19,864 nucleotides of DNA from Patescibacteria group bacterium (lineage in GTDB: Bacteria > Patescibacteriota > Kazan-3B-28 > UBA10110): NCBI GenBank assembly GCA_003524745.1, contig DQGN01000022.1, forward strand, positions 5,757 through 25,620, given 5' to 3'. Made by a program: the position numbers and the translations under genes. Below the pieces are notes generated by a model. The model searched no databases. It had not been told where the DNA came from and worked only from the letters and a program-made list of their open reading frames with translations. Below are positions 8,008 to 15,146 of this stretch, piece after piece. The stretch's first letter is position 1; every line of letters starts with the position of its first letter.

Positions 8008-8048
8008 CTTAGAATTAGATTAACTTAACAAATTAACTTAATTCTAAG
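8008..8048 (-). promoter_or_regulatory. AT-rich hairpin in the rpsO-pnp spacer (processing site or weak terminator)
   Basis: A perfect 10-bp inverted repeat pairs 8008-8017 (CTTAGAATTA) with 8039-8048, enclosing a 21-base loop. Two direct copies of ATTAACTTAA lie at 8019-8028 and 8032-8041. In the minus-strand transcript the stem is followed by UUUUAUG. The stem has only two G-C pairs, so it is weak as a terminator. It sits where enterobacterial rpsO-pnp messages carry processing hairpins. A competing stem, 8045-8050 with 8067-8072 (TAAGCT/AGCTTA), includes the rpsO stop codon and would exclude the main hairpin. Confidence 0.5.
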
Positions 8049-8069
8049 CTCTATGACAATCCTGCCAGC

Positions 8070-8339
8070 TTATTTCCTAATTTTTAATTGCTTAATTAAA
8101 GCCGAATATTTGCGCGGATGCGCTTTTTTTAAATAGTTTAGCAACCGCCGACGATTGCCGACAATCTTGAACAAGCCCTGGCGCGAGTGAAAATCTTTTT
8201 TGTGGGTCTTGAGGTGCTTAGTCAGCTCTTTAACCTTTTCGGTCAATAGAGCAATCTGCACTTCCGAAGAACCCGTATCTTTCTTATGTGCCTGGTAGCT
8301 TGAAATGATTTTCTTCTTTTTAGTAATCGTTAAAACCAT
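8070..8339 (-). CDS. rpsO: 30S ribosomal protein S15
   Basis: This 89-residue protein binds the central domain of 16S rRNA early in 30S assembly and contributes to a bridge to the 50S subunit. Length and sequence are typical: DTGSSEVQIALLTEKVKELTKHLKTHKKD, then the RQGLFKIVGNRRRLLNYLKK signature, and a basic C-terminus. It sits 21 bases after nrnA and upstream of pnp. A strong promoter overlaps the 3' end of nrnA, so it can be made from a nearly leaderless transcript as well as by read-through. The space upstream is too short for the structured S15-binding leader used for autoregulation in other bacteria. Confidence 0.98.
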   Translation of the reverse strand: MVLTITKKKKIISSYQAHKKDTGSSEVQIALLTEKVKELTKHLKTHKKDFHSRQGLFKIVGNRRRLLNYLKKAHPRKYSALIKQLKIRK

Positions 8340-8348
8340 AGCTGTTTA

Positions 8349-8377
8349 ATTATATCACTTTTAGTAATTTTTGGCAA
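8349..8377 (-). promoter_or_regulatory. Strong internal promoter for rpsO-pnp
   Basis: On the minus strand TTGCCA (8377-8372, five of six matches) and TATAAT (8354-8349, perfect) are separated by 17 bases, with TG at the extended -10 position (TGATATAAT, identical to the promoter at 455-483). The -35 lies inside the last codons of nrnA. Transcription should start near 8342, only about 3 bases before the rpsO ATG at 8339. Confidence 0.75.
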
Positions 8378-9692
8378 GTTTTTCCTCTCCCATGGCGGAT
8401 TCTTCCTCTAAAGCGGGGGGTGCTTCTGGGCTAGGCTCCGCCGGCTCTCCGGAAGGTTCATCTGGCGGCGTTGGGCTACTACTAACCGGTTCTGGCAAGA
8501 CAGGAGGTGCCGTTGGCGCTATTAGCTCTGGTGACTCGCCGAGGCCAGTCCCGACTCCACTTTTGGCTTGATATTCCCTGATCTTGTTTACAATAATGCC
8601 TTCAGCTTGGTCGATGCCAAGGTCTACTAACTTAAAGCCAGCTGCTCCGGGATGGCCACCACCTCCGAACAGACCCGCAATTTCCGCTGCATCCACGCCT
8701 TTTTTAGTACGGATGCTCCCAGATAAAACTTTGGGCTCCTTTTCTGAAATCAAAACCACCACATCCGCTCCCGGCACGCTGGTCATGAGTTCGTCGATGA
8801 GCCCGCTGGTTTCATCTACCGAAGCCCCGGTCTCGGCAAAGAAGCTGAAAGGAACCAACGTCCAGCTTAACCGGTGGGCGGCATCATATTGTAATTGCGA
8901 CAAAACCTTGCCCCATAACTTTAAGGTAGTATAGGCTTTAGTTTTGAATAGGTTTCTAATAATCTCTTGCTGTCTGGCGCCAAATCCCACCATTTGGGCA
9001 GCGACGGTCAAAGCTTTCGGGGTAGTGTTGCTATGCTGGAAGCTGCCGGTGTCACTAATGATACCGGTCAGCAGGGAAGTGGCCACATCTTCGTCGATCA
9101 AAGAGTTACCCAAAGCTTCAATCACCCCGACTAAAATCTCGGTAGTCGAAGCGGCTGTCAAATCGACCAAATTAACCGTGCCAAAATAATCATTACTGGA
9201 ATGATGATCAATATTAATTACAGGGACGGTCTGGAATAATTTAGCATTATCGGCATATGGCCTGCCCACCTGATCCCAATCAGCACTATCTAAAACAATA
9301 ACGAGATCGAACTGGAAGCTGCCTTCCGCAAAAGACACATCTTGCGGCCGAAAATTGCCGGATTTTGGCGTAATTACAATATTAAGTTTGCCGTCTTGGA
9401 AATTATAGGCCAGCTTATCAGCCGTAGCAGCCGAGCAATCCACACTAATCACAAAATCCCGCAAGACTGCTAATCCTTTGGTAAAATCCTCGGTTTTGGG
9501 AATAAAGCGATAATTCGGCCCGACTTGGTCTAAGACGACGGCCGTGGCTACCTTGCCTAACTTACTCAATACCAGATACAAGCTCGTGATACTGCCCAGA
9601 GCATCTCCATCTGGTTTTTCATGAGTGACTAATAAAATCCGTTTCGATTTATTAATTAACTCTAAGGCTTGTTGTTTGGGGGTTAATTCCAT
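8361..9692 (-). CDS. nrnA: DHH-family phosphoesterase, NrnA-like nanoRNase/pAp phosphatase
   Basis: NrnA-type enzymes degrade 2-5 nucleotide RNA fragments and dephosphorylate pAp, using two Mn ions. The metal motifs are intact: HEKPDGD (H24, D28, D30), D135, DHH at 162-164 and SDTG with D214. The C-terminal DHHA1 domain shows FGGGGHPGAAGF (342-353). At 443 residues it is longer than a typical NrnA of about 310-330. One reason is an insert of roughly 40 residues at about 78-125 between the first motif and D135. The other is a disordered Pro/Glu/Ser tail of about 65 residues (377-443). Neither is needed for catalysis in the family. It is the first gene of the RNA turnover operon and has a strong promoter. 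The exact substrate, oligoRNA, pAp or a cyclic dinucleotide product, cannot be fixed from sequence. Confidence 0.9.
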   Translation of the reverse strand: MELTPKQQALELINKSKRILLVTHEKPDGDALGSITSLYLVLSKLGKVATAVVLDQVGPNYRFIPKTEDFTKGLAVLRDFVISVDCSAATADKLAYNFQDGKLNIVITPKSGNFRPQDVSFAEGSFQFDLVIVLDSADWDQVGRPYADNAKLFQTVPVINIDHHSSNDYFGTVNLVDLTAASTTEILVGVIEALGNSLIDEDVATSLLTGIISDTGSFQHSNTTPKALTVAAQMVGFGARQQEIIRNLFKTKAYTTLKLWGKVLSQLQYDAAHRLSWTLVPFSFFAETGASVDETSGLIDELMTSVPGADVVVLISEKEPKVLSGSIRTKKGVDAAEIAGLFGGGGHPGAAGFKLVDLGIDQAEGIIVNKIREYQAKSGVGTGLGESPELIAPTAPPVLPEPVSSSPTPPDEPSGEPAEPSPEAPPALEEESAMGEEKLAKNY

Positions 9693-9716
9693 AAATAATC
9701 TTAGCTTTAAGAAGTT

Positions 9717-9745
9717 ATCATATTAGATTACTGGGAGCATGTCAA
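9717..9745 (-). promoter_or_regulatory. Promoter of the nrnA-rpsO-pnp operon
   Basis: TTGACA at 9745-9740 (perfect) and TATGAT at 9722-9717 (five of six) on the minus strand are separated by 17 bases. The expected start near 9710 gives an 18-base leader without a Shine-Dalgarno sequence. It lies back to back with the rpsT promoter in the 121-base divergent spacer. Confidence 0.75.
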
Positions 9746-9763
9746 ACCTAATACAAAAAAGTA

Positions 9764-9792
9764 TTTACTGCTGCTGATTTTTAGTCTAAAAT
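9764..9792 (+). promoter_or_regulatory. Promoter of rpsT
   Basis: TTTACT (9764-9769, four of six) and TAAAAT (9787-9792, five of six) are separated by 17 bases. The expected start near 9799 leaves a leader of about 15 bases before the ATG at 9814, again without a clear ribosome binding site. Confidence 0.6.
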
Positions 9793-9813
9793 AGCAAAAG
9801 TAAGCTAAAAACT

Positions 9814-10050
9814 ATGCCTATAACTCGTTCGGCCAAGAAGAAAATGCGTGGTGATGCTCGTAAACGAGCCATCAATTTAAGGCAACGGACTGTGGCGAAA
9901 AAAGCCCTCAAATCGGCTCGGCAAAATCCGGCAGTAGAGGTTAACCGTTTAGCCCAAAAAGCTTTGGACAAAGCTGTGAAGGCGCATGCTATCCATCGCA
10001 ACAAAGCCGCCCGCTTGAAGTCTCGTTTAATGAGAACGCGGAGTAATTAG
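9814..10050 (+). CDS. rpsT: 30S ribosomal protein S20
   Basis: This is a 78-residue, very basic helical protein that binds 16S rRNA at the bottom of the 30S body. It begins with the family signature (MPITRSAKKKMRGDARKRAIN) and continues as Lys/Arg/Ala-rich helices, ending HRNKAARLKSRLMRTRSN, the usual S20 C-terminus. It is slightly shorter than the usual 85-90 residues. It stands alone on the plus strand with its own promoter, between two minus-strand operons. Its TAG stop overlaps the TAA stop of the convergent holA gene by sharing the bases TTAG. Adjacency of rpsT and holA is seen in many bacteria. Confidence 0.96.
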   Translation: MPITRSAKKKMRGDARKRAINLRQRTVAKKALKSARQNPAVEVNRLAQKALDKAVKAHAIHRNKAARLKSRLMRTRSN

Positions 10051-10988
10051 GCTTTGATGATCTGCGCCATCAAAATATCTAACCCGATCTTCGGGGGAGT
10101 TTGACCTCGCTTAATCGCCTGGTCAACTTTTTGAATTAATCCAACAATTTTTTGTAATTGCTCCCAGCTAAAATTACGGGTGAATTGGAGAGATTTTTTG
10201 ACCACAAAAGGGTGTAGTTCGGTACGCTTAGCTATATCGCTCGGAGCAATTTTTTGCGCTGACAAGACCTTGGCCAAAGCAATATTGCGAAATTGATAAG
10301 CGATCATCGTCATTAGCTCTAATTCGACCGTGCCGGCCGAAAGCTGTGTATTAATCAAGCGATTCGCCAAAATTAAATTACGTTGCGCCAAAGCATCGAT
10401 CGTGGCAAAGATATTATCGTCTAACACAGGGACAATGACTGTCTTAACTAAAGCCAAAGAAATATTTTTTTGGGCAAACAACCACTTTAATTTCACTATT
10501 TCATTAGACAGGCGCCATAAATCATTGCCAAAATTAGCTAGTAGCCAAGCGATAGCCGGTGCTTCTAAGTGAAGTTGATAGTTTAATAATTTTTGCTGTA
10601 ACCAGTGCCGTGTTTCTGCTGCGGTCAAAGGAGAGTAATGTTCTACGCTTAGTGTTGGCATTTTTGACCAAGCCTGGAGCAGCTTCTTAGGAGGGTCGGT
10701 TTCTTCCACTAAAATCAACTGGGTCAGCAGGTTGTTTTGTTGTAACCAATCTTGGACAAAAGTTATGATCGCCTGATCTTTGTTGGCCAATAATCCCTCT
10801 ACAACGACTAAGCGCTGTTCCCCCCACAAGGATTGGGCATCAAGTTGGCCCGCCAATTCGGTCAAAGTTACTGTCGGTGCTAATTGCACTTGTTGTAATT
10901 GGGGAAATCGAGCCCTTAATTCTGCCATAACAGCTTCGATGCGCTCGTGTACTCGAAAATTATCTTTACCAATTAGACAATAATTCAT
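10047..10988 (-). CDS. holA: DNA polymerase III subunit delta
   Basis: HolA is the delta subunit of the clamp loader, which opens the sliding clamp ring during replication. The 313 residues fit the family. The protein opens with a P-loop-like but non-ATPase start (YCLIGKDNFRVHE), followed by DAQSLWGEQRLVVVEGLL, which is the typical delta segment around the clamp-binding helix. The middle shows NDLWRLSNEIVKL and later DDNIFATIDAL. A C-terminal helical collar domain ends with GLDILMAQIIKA. The start codon immediately follows the stop of the VanW-family gene (TAA then ATG with no gap), so translation is probably coupled. There is no terminator between it and the convergent rpsT. Confidence 0.95.
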   Translation of the reverse strand: MNYCLIGKDNFRVHERIEAVMAELRARFPQLQQVQLAPTVTLTELAGQLDAQSLWGEQRLVVVEGLLANKDQAIITFVQDWLQQNNLLTQLILVEETDPPKKLLQAWSKMPTLSVEHYSPLTAAETRHWLQQKLLNYQLHLEAPAIAWLLANFGNDLWRLSNEIVKLKWLFAQKNISLALVKTVIVPVLDDNIFATIDALAQRNLILANRLINTQLSAGTVELELMTMIAYQFRNIALAKVLSAQKIAPSDIAKRTELHPFVVKKSLQFTRNFSWEQLQKIVGLIQKVDQAIKRGQTPPKIGLDILMAQIIKA

Positions 10989-12815
10989 TTAAGTGGGGTT
11001 ATTGGGTGGGGAAGTAGGATTCGATTCTTGGCTGGTAGCTTCTGGCGGCACATTGCCCAAATTGGTTTCTACCTTTGGCGCTGCCACTACCCCCACTAAA
11101 TACTTCGCCGGCCATGGTATATAGTGACTTTTGAAAATATCTTTGCGAATTTCTTTGCCGGTATCATCAAAAATATGCCGATAAGCGATCGTGTCTGCCC
11201 CTCTATGGGCAGTATCGATCTTTTTCTGCACGCCTGCCGGTAAAGTTGAGGTCTCGATATAAACTGGGGAAGGAGGTTCGGTAATATTATAGATCCGAGG
11301 TCCTTCTATTTCAACTTTAATGCCAGTAGAGCTGCTGTAAAAATCAAAAAACAAATTGTCGCCATCAACATAAGTGCGAATTAAGATGTAATATGGCGTA
11401 TCGTTCTTAAATTGGAAATCAGGGTACGGCTGGTAAACTGTGGCATCTGTCCCCGCGGGTTCATAGTAAGATACGCGATAACTATGGTTTTGCCGAGCAA
11501 CAATGGGATACCCGCCATGCAAAGCGGCTCTAAAAACTGTGGTGGAAACTTGGCACAAACCTCCCCCGAATTCCGGAGTAGTGGCATCGCCTTTGATGAC
11601 CAATTCAGGCAAATACCCCGTACTGGCATCCACGACTCCTAATAATCGATTAAAAGAAAATTTTTCATCTGGCTTCACTAAAACATGATTAAACTTGCTC
11701 GCACCCACTTTAATGTTGTGCCGACGATTTTTGGGGCTACCCGCGAAATTAGATTCTCCCCGGGCCACCAACTCTTTAATGCCGAGATCATTGGTCTCCC
11801 CGAGAGTAGTTCTCGGCTCAACATAGCGAGCCGGCAAATCGATTTGATGCTGCTCGGTTAATAAATTACGCTGGATTAATTCCGCAGCTGGGGCAATGTC
11901 CAAAATAACCCCTAATTGATCGGGCACAAACTCGGTCACCCGGTCTTGCTTAATAGTTAAACTGGCGTTCACCACAGGTTGGTCCATCGACTCTTTCAAA
12001 GTTTGCAAATATTGTTGCAAGTCAGCTGGACGCAACCGCACCAAAAATGCTTCCGGCTGCTTAACCACCTCCACCCAAACCCATAATTGATCAGTAGTTA
12101 ACTCAATTTCTTCGGCACGAGTTTTTAATGTATAAGCTAAACCAAGGCTTTGGTTAATTTGATCGGCCGTAGCTTGGGCGATTTCGCTGGTGAATTTAGG
12201 TAAAGTAGTTTGTACCGGCAAATCGATCGGCGAAAAATCTATCGCCACCAGTTGTTGCCTGATCACCCGATTCAATTCAGTAGTATCCAACATTATGCCG
12301 GTAACAGCCGGCTTGATGGTCGCTTGTTTTGCCACGATAACCACTTCGCCGTCCACGCCCGCTTGGTTAACTTCCTTACTAATTTTTGCAATCGCCTGGT
12401 CTAATTTGTTTAGTTGATCTTGATAACTGGCCGGCAACTGCTTACCCGCTATAGCTGCTTGTAATCTCTGACTGAAATTGACCAGAATGTTTTTCCCCCG
12501 GCCAAAGTTAGTAATCCCGGTAATAGTTTCTGCCGGAAAATAATTAATACCTAAGGATTTGTTGGTGTAGGTTTTAGTCCAATCATTAGACTTGAACACT
12601 AAACTATTTTGTTGGGCCGTCTTGAACAAGGGGAGAGTGACCGCAGTTAATTGGTCTAAGGGCTCTCCGCTTAATTCAGTATCGCCCAACCAAACTCCTG
12701 GCAAAACTTTGTTGGCATAAACCAAATCTAGTGAGACATAAAAAATCACTGCGCCGGCGACTGCTCCTGCCAGCCCCCAGACTAACCAATGCCCTAAGCT
12801 CTGTTTTGCCAACAT
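10989..12815 (-). CDS. VanW-family, membrane-anchored envelope protein
   Basis: This 608-residue protein has an N-terminal membrane anchor (about 10-32), so most of it lies outside the membrane. The region from about 40-335 holds two peptidoglycan-binding-type alpha/beta repeats of the PG_binding_4 kind that usually precede VanW. The VanW domain (about 345-480) has its hallmark GGGLCQVSTTVFRAAL (417-432, with C421), then HSYRV and YYEPAGTDATVYQP. A G5-like beta domain follows at about 500-575, then a Pro/Ser/Asn-rich tail. VanW occurs in some vancomycin-resistance clusters, but the biochemical role of the family is not established, and chromosomal copies like this one are not evidence of resistance. 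It sits between a 78-residue unknown and holA in the hppA operon. Confidence 0.9.
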   Translation of the reverse strand: MLAKQSLGHWLVWGLAGAVAGAVIFYVSLDLVYANKVLPGVWLGDTELSGEPLDQLTAVTLPLFKTAQQNSLVFKSNDWTKTYTNKSLGINYFPAETITGITNFGRGKNILVNFSQRLQAAIAGKQLPASYQDQLNKLDQAIAKISKEVNQAGVDGEVVIVAKQATIKPAVTGIMLDTTELNRVIRQQLVAIDFSPIDLPVQTTLPKFTSEIAQATADQINQSLGLAYTLKTRAEEIELTTDQLWVWVEVVKQPEAFLVRLRPADLQQYLQTLKESMDQPVVNASLTIKQDRVTEFVPDQLGVILDIAPAAELIQRNLLTEQHQIDLPARYVEPRTTLGETNDLGIKELVARGESNFAGSPKNRRHNIKVGASKFNHVLVKPDEKFSFNRLLGVVDASTGYLPELVIKGDATTPEFGGGLCQVSTTVFRAALHGGYPIVARQNHSYRVSYYEPAGTDATVYQPYPDFQFKNDTPYYILIRTYVDGDNLFFDFYSSSTGIKVEIEGPRIYNITEPPSPVYIETSTLPAGVQKKIDTAHRGADTIAYRHIFDDTGKEIRKDIFKSHYIPWPAKYLVGVVAAPKVETNLGNVPPEATSQESNPTSPPNNPT

Positions 12816-12819
12816 GCTT

Positions 12820-13056
12820 CTATTCTAACTGAAGAATCTCCCGCAACACCAATTCGGCTAATTCAGCCTTGGTAGGTAGTTGCGGTTGATGAGACAAAAT
12901 CAAATAATACTTACCCGGAGATAAATTTGGTAAATTCACCGGCCAAGTCGTGGTTTGGCCATCTGGCAAAGTAATTTTTACCATACCAGCTTGGTTGGTT
13001 ACTTCTACGGAGACCTGTAAGTTTACCACTTCTTCAGTTGGTAGCCCCACCGCCAT
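12820..13056 (-). CDS. Small protein of unknown function between hppA and the VanW gene
   Basis: This is a 78-residue protein that I do not recognise. The first 55 residues are beta-rich and look like a small extracellular-type or Ig-like strand pattern (VNLQVSVEVTNQAGMVKITL, then GKYYLILSH). The last 20 residues form a likely amphipathic helix (KAELAELVLREILQLE). No signal peptide or membrane segment is visible. Its ATG shares one base with the hppA stop (TAATG), and it ends 4 bases before the VanW-family start. It is clearly locked into the operon, which is the main reason to believe it is a real gene. Confidence 0.7.
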   Translation of the reverse strand: MAVGLPTEEVVNLQVSVEVTNQAGMVKITLPDGQTTTWPVNLPNLSPGKYYLILSHQPQLPTKAELAELVLREILQLE

Positions 13057-15065
13057 TATTTAACAATTAGCCCGATAATCAACAAGGCCACGATATTAAC
13101 CACCTTGATCATGGGATTGATGGCTGGACCAGCCGTATCTTTGTAGGGATCGCCGACCGTATCGCCGGTGACAGCTGCCTTGTGGCTATCTGACCCTTTA
13201 CCGCCGAGATTACCTGACTCGATGTATTTTTTAGCGTTATCCCAAGCCGCCCCGCCAGTAGTCATAGAAATAGCGACAAAAATTCCGGTGACGATGCTAC
13301 CTACCAACATCCCGCCTAAAGCAATCGGCCCCAAAATGACACCAACTATAATTGGTACGATTACAGGTATTAATGCCGGCACGATCATCTCTCTAATCGC
13401 CGCTTGCGTGACTAAATCTACTGCTTTAGCATAATCCGGCTTAGCCTGTCCTTCCATAATGCCCGCAATTTCTTTAAATTGCCGACGCACTTCTTTGACT
13501 ACCGCCCCCGCCGCTTTACCAACCGCTTCCATAGAAATAGCCGCGAACAAATAGGGGAGCAACCCACCGATAAACAAACCGATTAATACCAACGGGTCTC
13601 CCAGCACAAATTCGTAGGTCTCTCCAGCAATATGGCGCAGTTCTTCTGCATAAGCAGCAAATAAAACTATAGCCGCTAACCCGGCCGACCCAATCGCGTA
13701 ACCTTTGGTCACAGCTTTAGTGGTGTTGCCTACTGCATCCAGAGGATCAGTAATCTCCCTGATCGCTTCTGGTAATTTGGCCATTTCGGCAATCCCGCCA
13801 GCATTATCAGTAATCGGCCCATAGGCATCAATCGCCACAATAATCCCCGTCATAGATAACATCGCCATGGCCGCGATCGCGATGCCATATAAACCACTTA
13901 AGGCATAAGCTCCCCAAATAGCGCAGACAATCACTAAGACCGGTAAAGCTACCGATTTCATCCCGACCGAGAGGCCGGCGATAATATTAGTGCCGTGTCC
14001 GGTTTCAGAAGCCAAAGCGATCTGCCTGACCGGAGCATATTCGGTGGCCGTATAGTATTCCGTAATCCACACGATCAAAGCCGTAACTGCTAAACCGATC
14101 AAGGCCGACCAAAATAAATTATCCACCGGCAATCCGGCTGTTTTAGTAGTAATGATTTGATTGGCGGCATAAAAACCAGCGGCGGCCAAAATCCCGCTCA
14201 CAGCCAACCCGCGGTACAATGCTGCCATAATTTTTTTATCTTTACCTAAACGCACACACAAACTACCAACGACGGAAGCCAAAACTGAGATCCCACCCAA
14301 AATTAAGGGATAGGCCGACAGGTTCTGATTGTTACTATACAGGAGATCCCCCAAAATAATCGCAGCCACGGCTGTTACTGCATAGGTTTCAAATAAATCC
14401 GCTGCCATCCCGGCACAATCACCCACATTATCACCCACGTTATCGGCAATCACGGCCGGATTTCTGGGATCATCTTCTGGAATATTGGCTTCTACTTTTC
14501 CTACCAGATCAGCTCCAACATCGGCTGCTTTAGTATAGATGCCTCCACCCAAGCGCGCGAAGATAGAAATAAGACTGCCCCCGAAACCGAGACCAACGAG
14601 GGCGCTGGTATCGCGAAAAATCATATAAAATATGCTGACAGCCAGGAGAGCCAACCCAACAACGAATAGTCCGGTCACCGATCCTCCCTTAAAAGCGATG
14701 TCTAACGCTTTACCCATCCCCTGGTGAGCGGCCTCTGTCGTTCTCACATTCGCTCGTACTGAAACATTCATCCCAACAATGCCAGCTAACCCAGAAAAGA
14801 CCGCCCCCACCAAGAAACCCAGAGCGATTTTATAGTCTAATGCCAGCCAAATAATAATAAATAAAATCGCGGCCACAATTCCGATAGTGGTGTATTGACG
14901 ATATAAATAAGCGTTAGCGCCTTGTTGTATGGCTAAGGCGATTTCTCGCATTTTCTCATTGCCGGCCGGCTGCCTCATAATCCACCAGATCAGCCAACCC
15001 GCATAAACCAAAGCAATTAAGCCGCTACCAATCGCCAGCCCGAAGGCATAATTAATCAATTCCAT
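13056..15065 (-). CDS. hppA: Membrane-bound proton-translocating pyrophosphatase, K+-independent type
   Basis: This enzyme hydrolyses pyrophosphate and uses the energy to pump ions across the membrane. From the ATG at 15065 it has 669 residues and about 16 membrane helices, as expected. The substrate site is intact: [11 protein letters not shown] (182-192), [19 protein letters not shown] (208-226), and the C-terminal [19 protein letters not shown]. The residues that set potassium dependence read GNTTKAVT, with Lys450 and Thr453. This is the K+-independent pattern and implies proton pumping, because the known Na+-pumping enzymes need K+. A TTG at 15077 would add four residues and cannot be excluded. 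PPi from nucleotide-sugar synthesis for the adjacent glycan genes is a likely substrate source. Confidence 0.96.
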   Translation of the reverse strand: MELINYAFGLAIGSGLIALVYAGWLIWWIMRQPAGNEKMREIALAIQQGANAYLYRQYTTIGIVAAILFIIIWLALDYKIALGFLVGAVFSGLAGIVGMNVSVRANVRTTEAAHQGMGKALDIAFKGGSVTGLFVVGLALLAVSIFYMIFRDTSALVGLGFGGSLISIFARLGGGIYTKAADVGADLVGKVEANIPEDDPRNPAVIADNVGDNVGDCAGMAADLFETYAVTAVAAIILGDLLYSNNQNLSAYPLILGGISVLASVVGSLCVRLGKDKKIMAALYRGLAVSGILAAAGFYAANQIITTKTAGLPVDNLFWSALIGLAVTALIVWITEYYTATEYAPVRQIALASETGHGTNIIAGLSVGMKSVALPVLVIVCAIWGAYALSGLYGIAIAAMAMLSMTGIIVAIDAYGPITDNAGGIAEMAKLPEAIREITDPLDAVGNTTKAVTKGYAIGSAGLAAIVLFAAYAEELRHIAGETYEFVLGDPLVLIGLFIGGLLPYLFAAISMEAVGKAAGAVVKEVRRQFKEIAGIMEGQAKPDYAKAVDLVTQAAIREMIVPALIPVIVPIIVGVILGPIALGGMLVGSIVTGIFVAISMTTGGAAWDNAKKYIESGNLGGKGSDSHKAAVTGDTVGDPYKDTAGPAINPMIKVVNIVALLIIGLIVK

Positions 15066-15103
15066 AAAATTAGGCAATTAAATAATAATAACAATGATTC
15101 TGT

Positions 15104-15109
15104 ATTATA
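15104..15109 (-). promoter_or_regulatory. -10 element upstream of hppA
   Basis: A perfect TATAAT lies on the minus strand at 15109-15104, in the 81-base gap between the glycosyltransferase stop and the hppA ATG. The -35 region 17-18 bases upstream (TTCCCC/TTTCCC) matches only in part and there is no TG extension. It probably adds hppA-operon transcription to any read-through from the glycan genes. Confidence 0.45.
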
Positions 15110-15146
15110 TCTCCCTTTGCAAGGAAGGGGAAACAATACTCATTCA

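Noticed and set aside
8371..8571. Plus-strand 66-codon frame (Gly/Ser-rich) near rpsO
   Set aside because: Antisense image of the Pro/Glu tail of the NrnA-like protein.
10989..12815. VanW gene as vancomycin resistance
   Set aside because: No vanA/vanH/vanX or sensor genes nearby; chromosomal VanW-domain proteins of unknown role are common in this kind of genome.
15112..15130. Hairpin CCCTT/AAGGG as terminator of the glycan operon
   Set aside because: Only 5 bp, no T run after it, and it overlaps the region expected for the hppA promoter.
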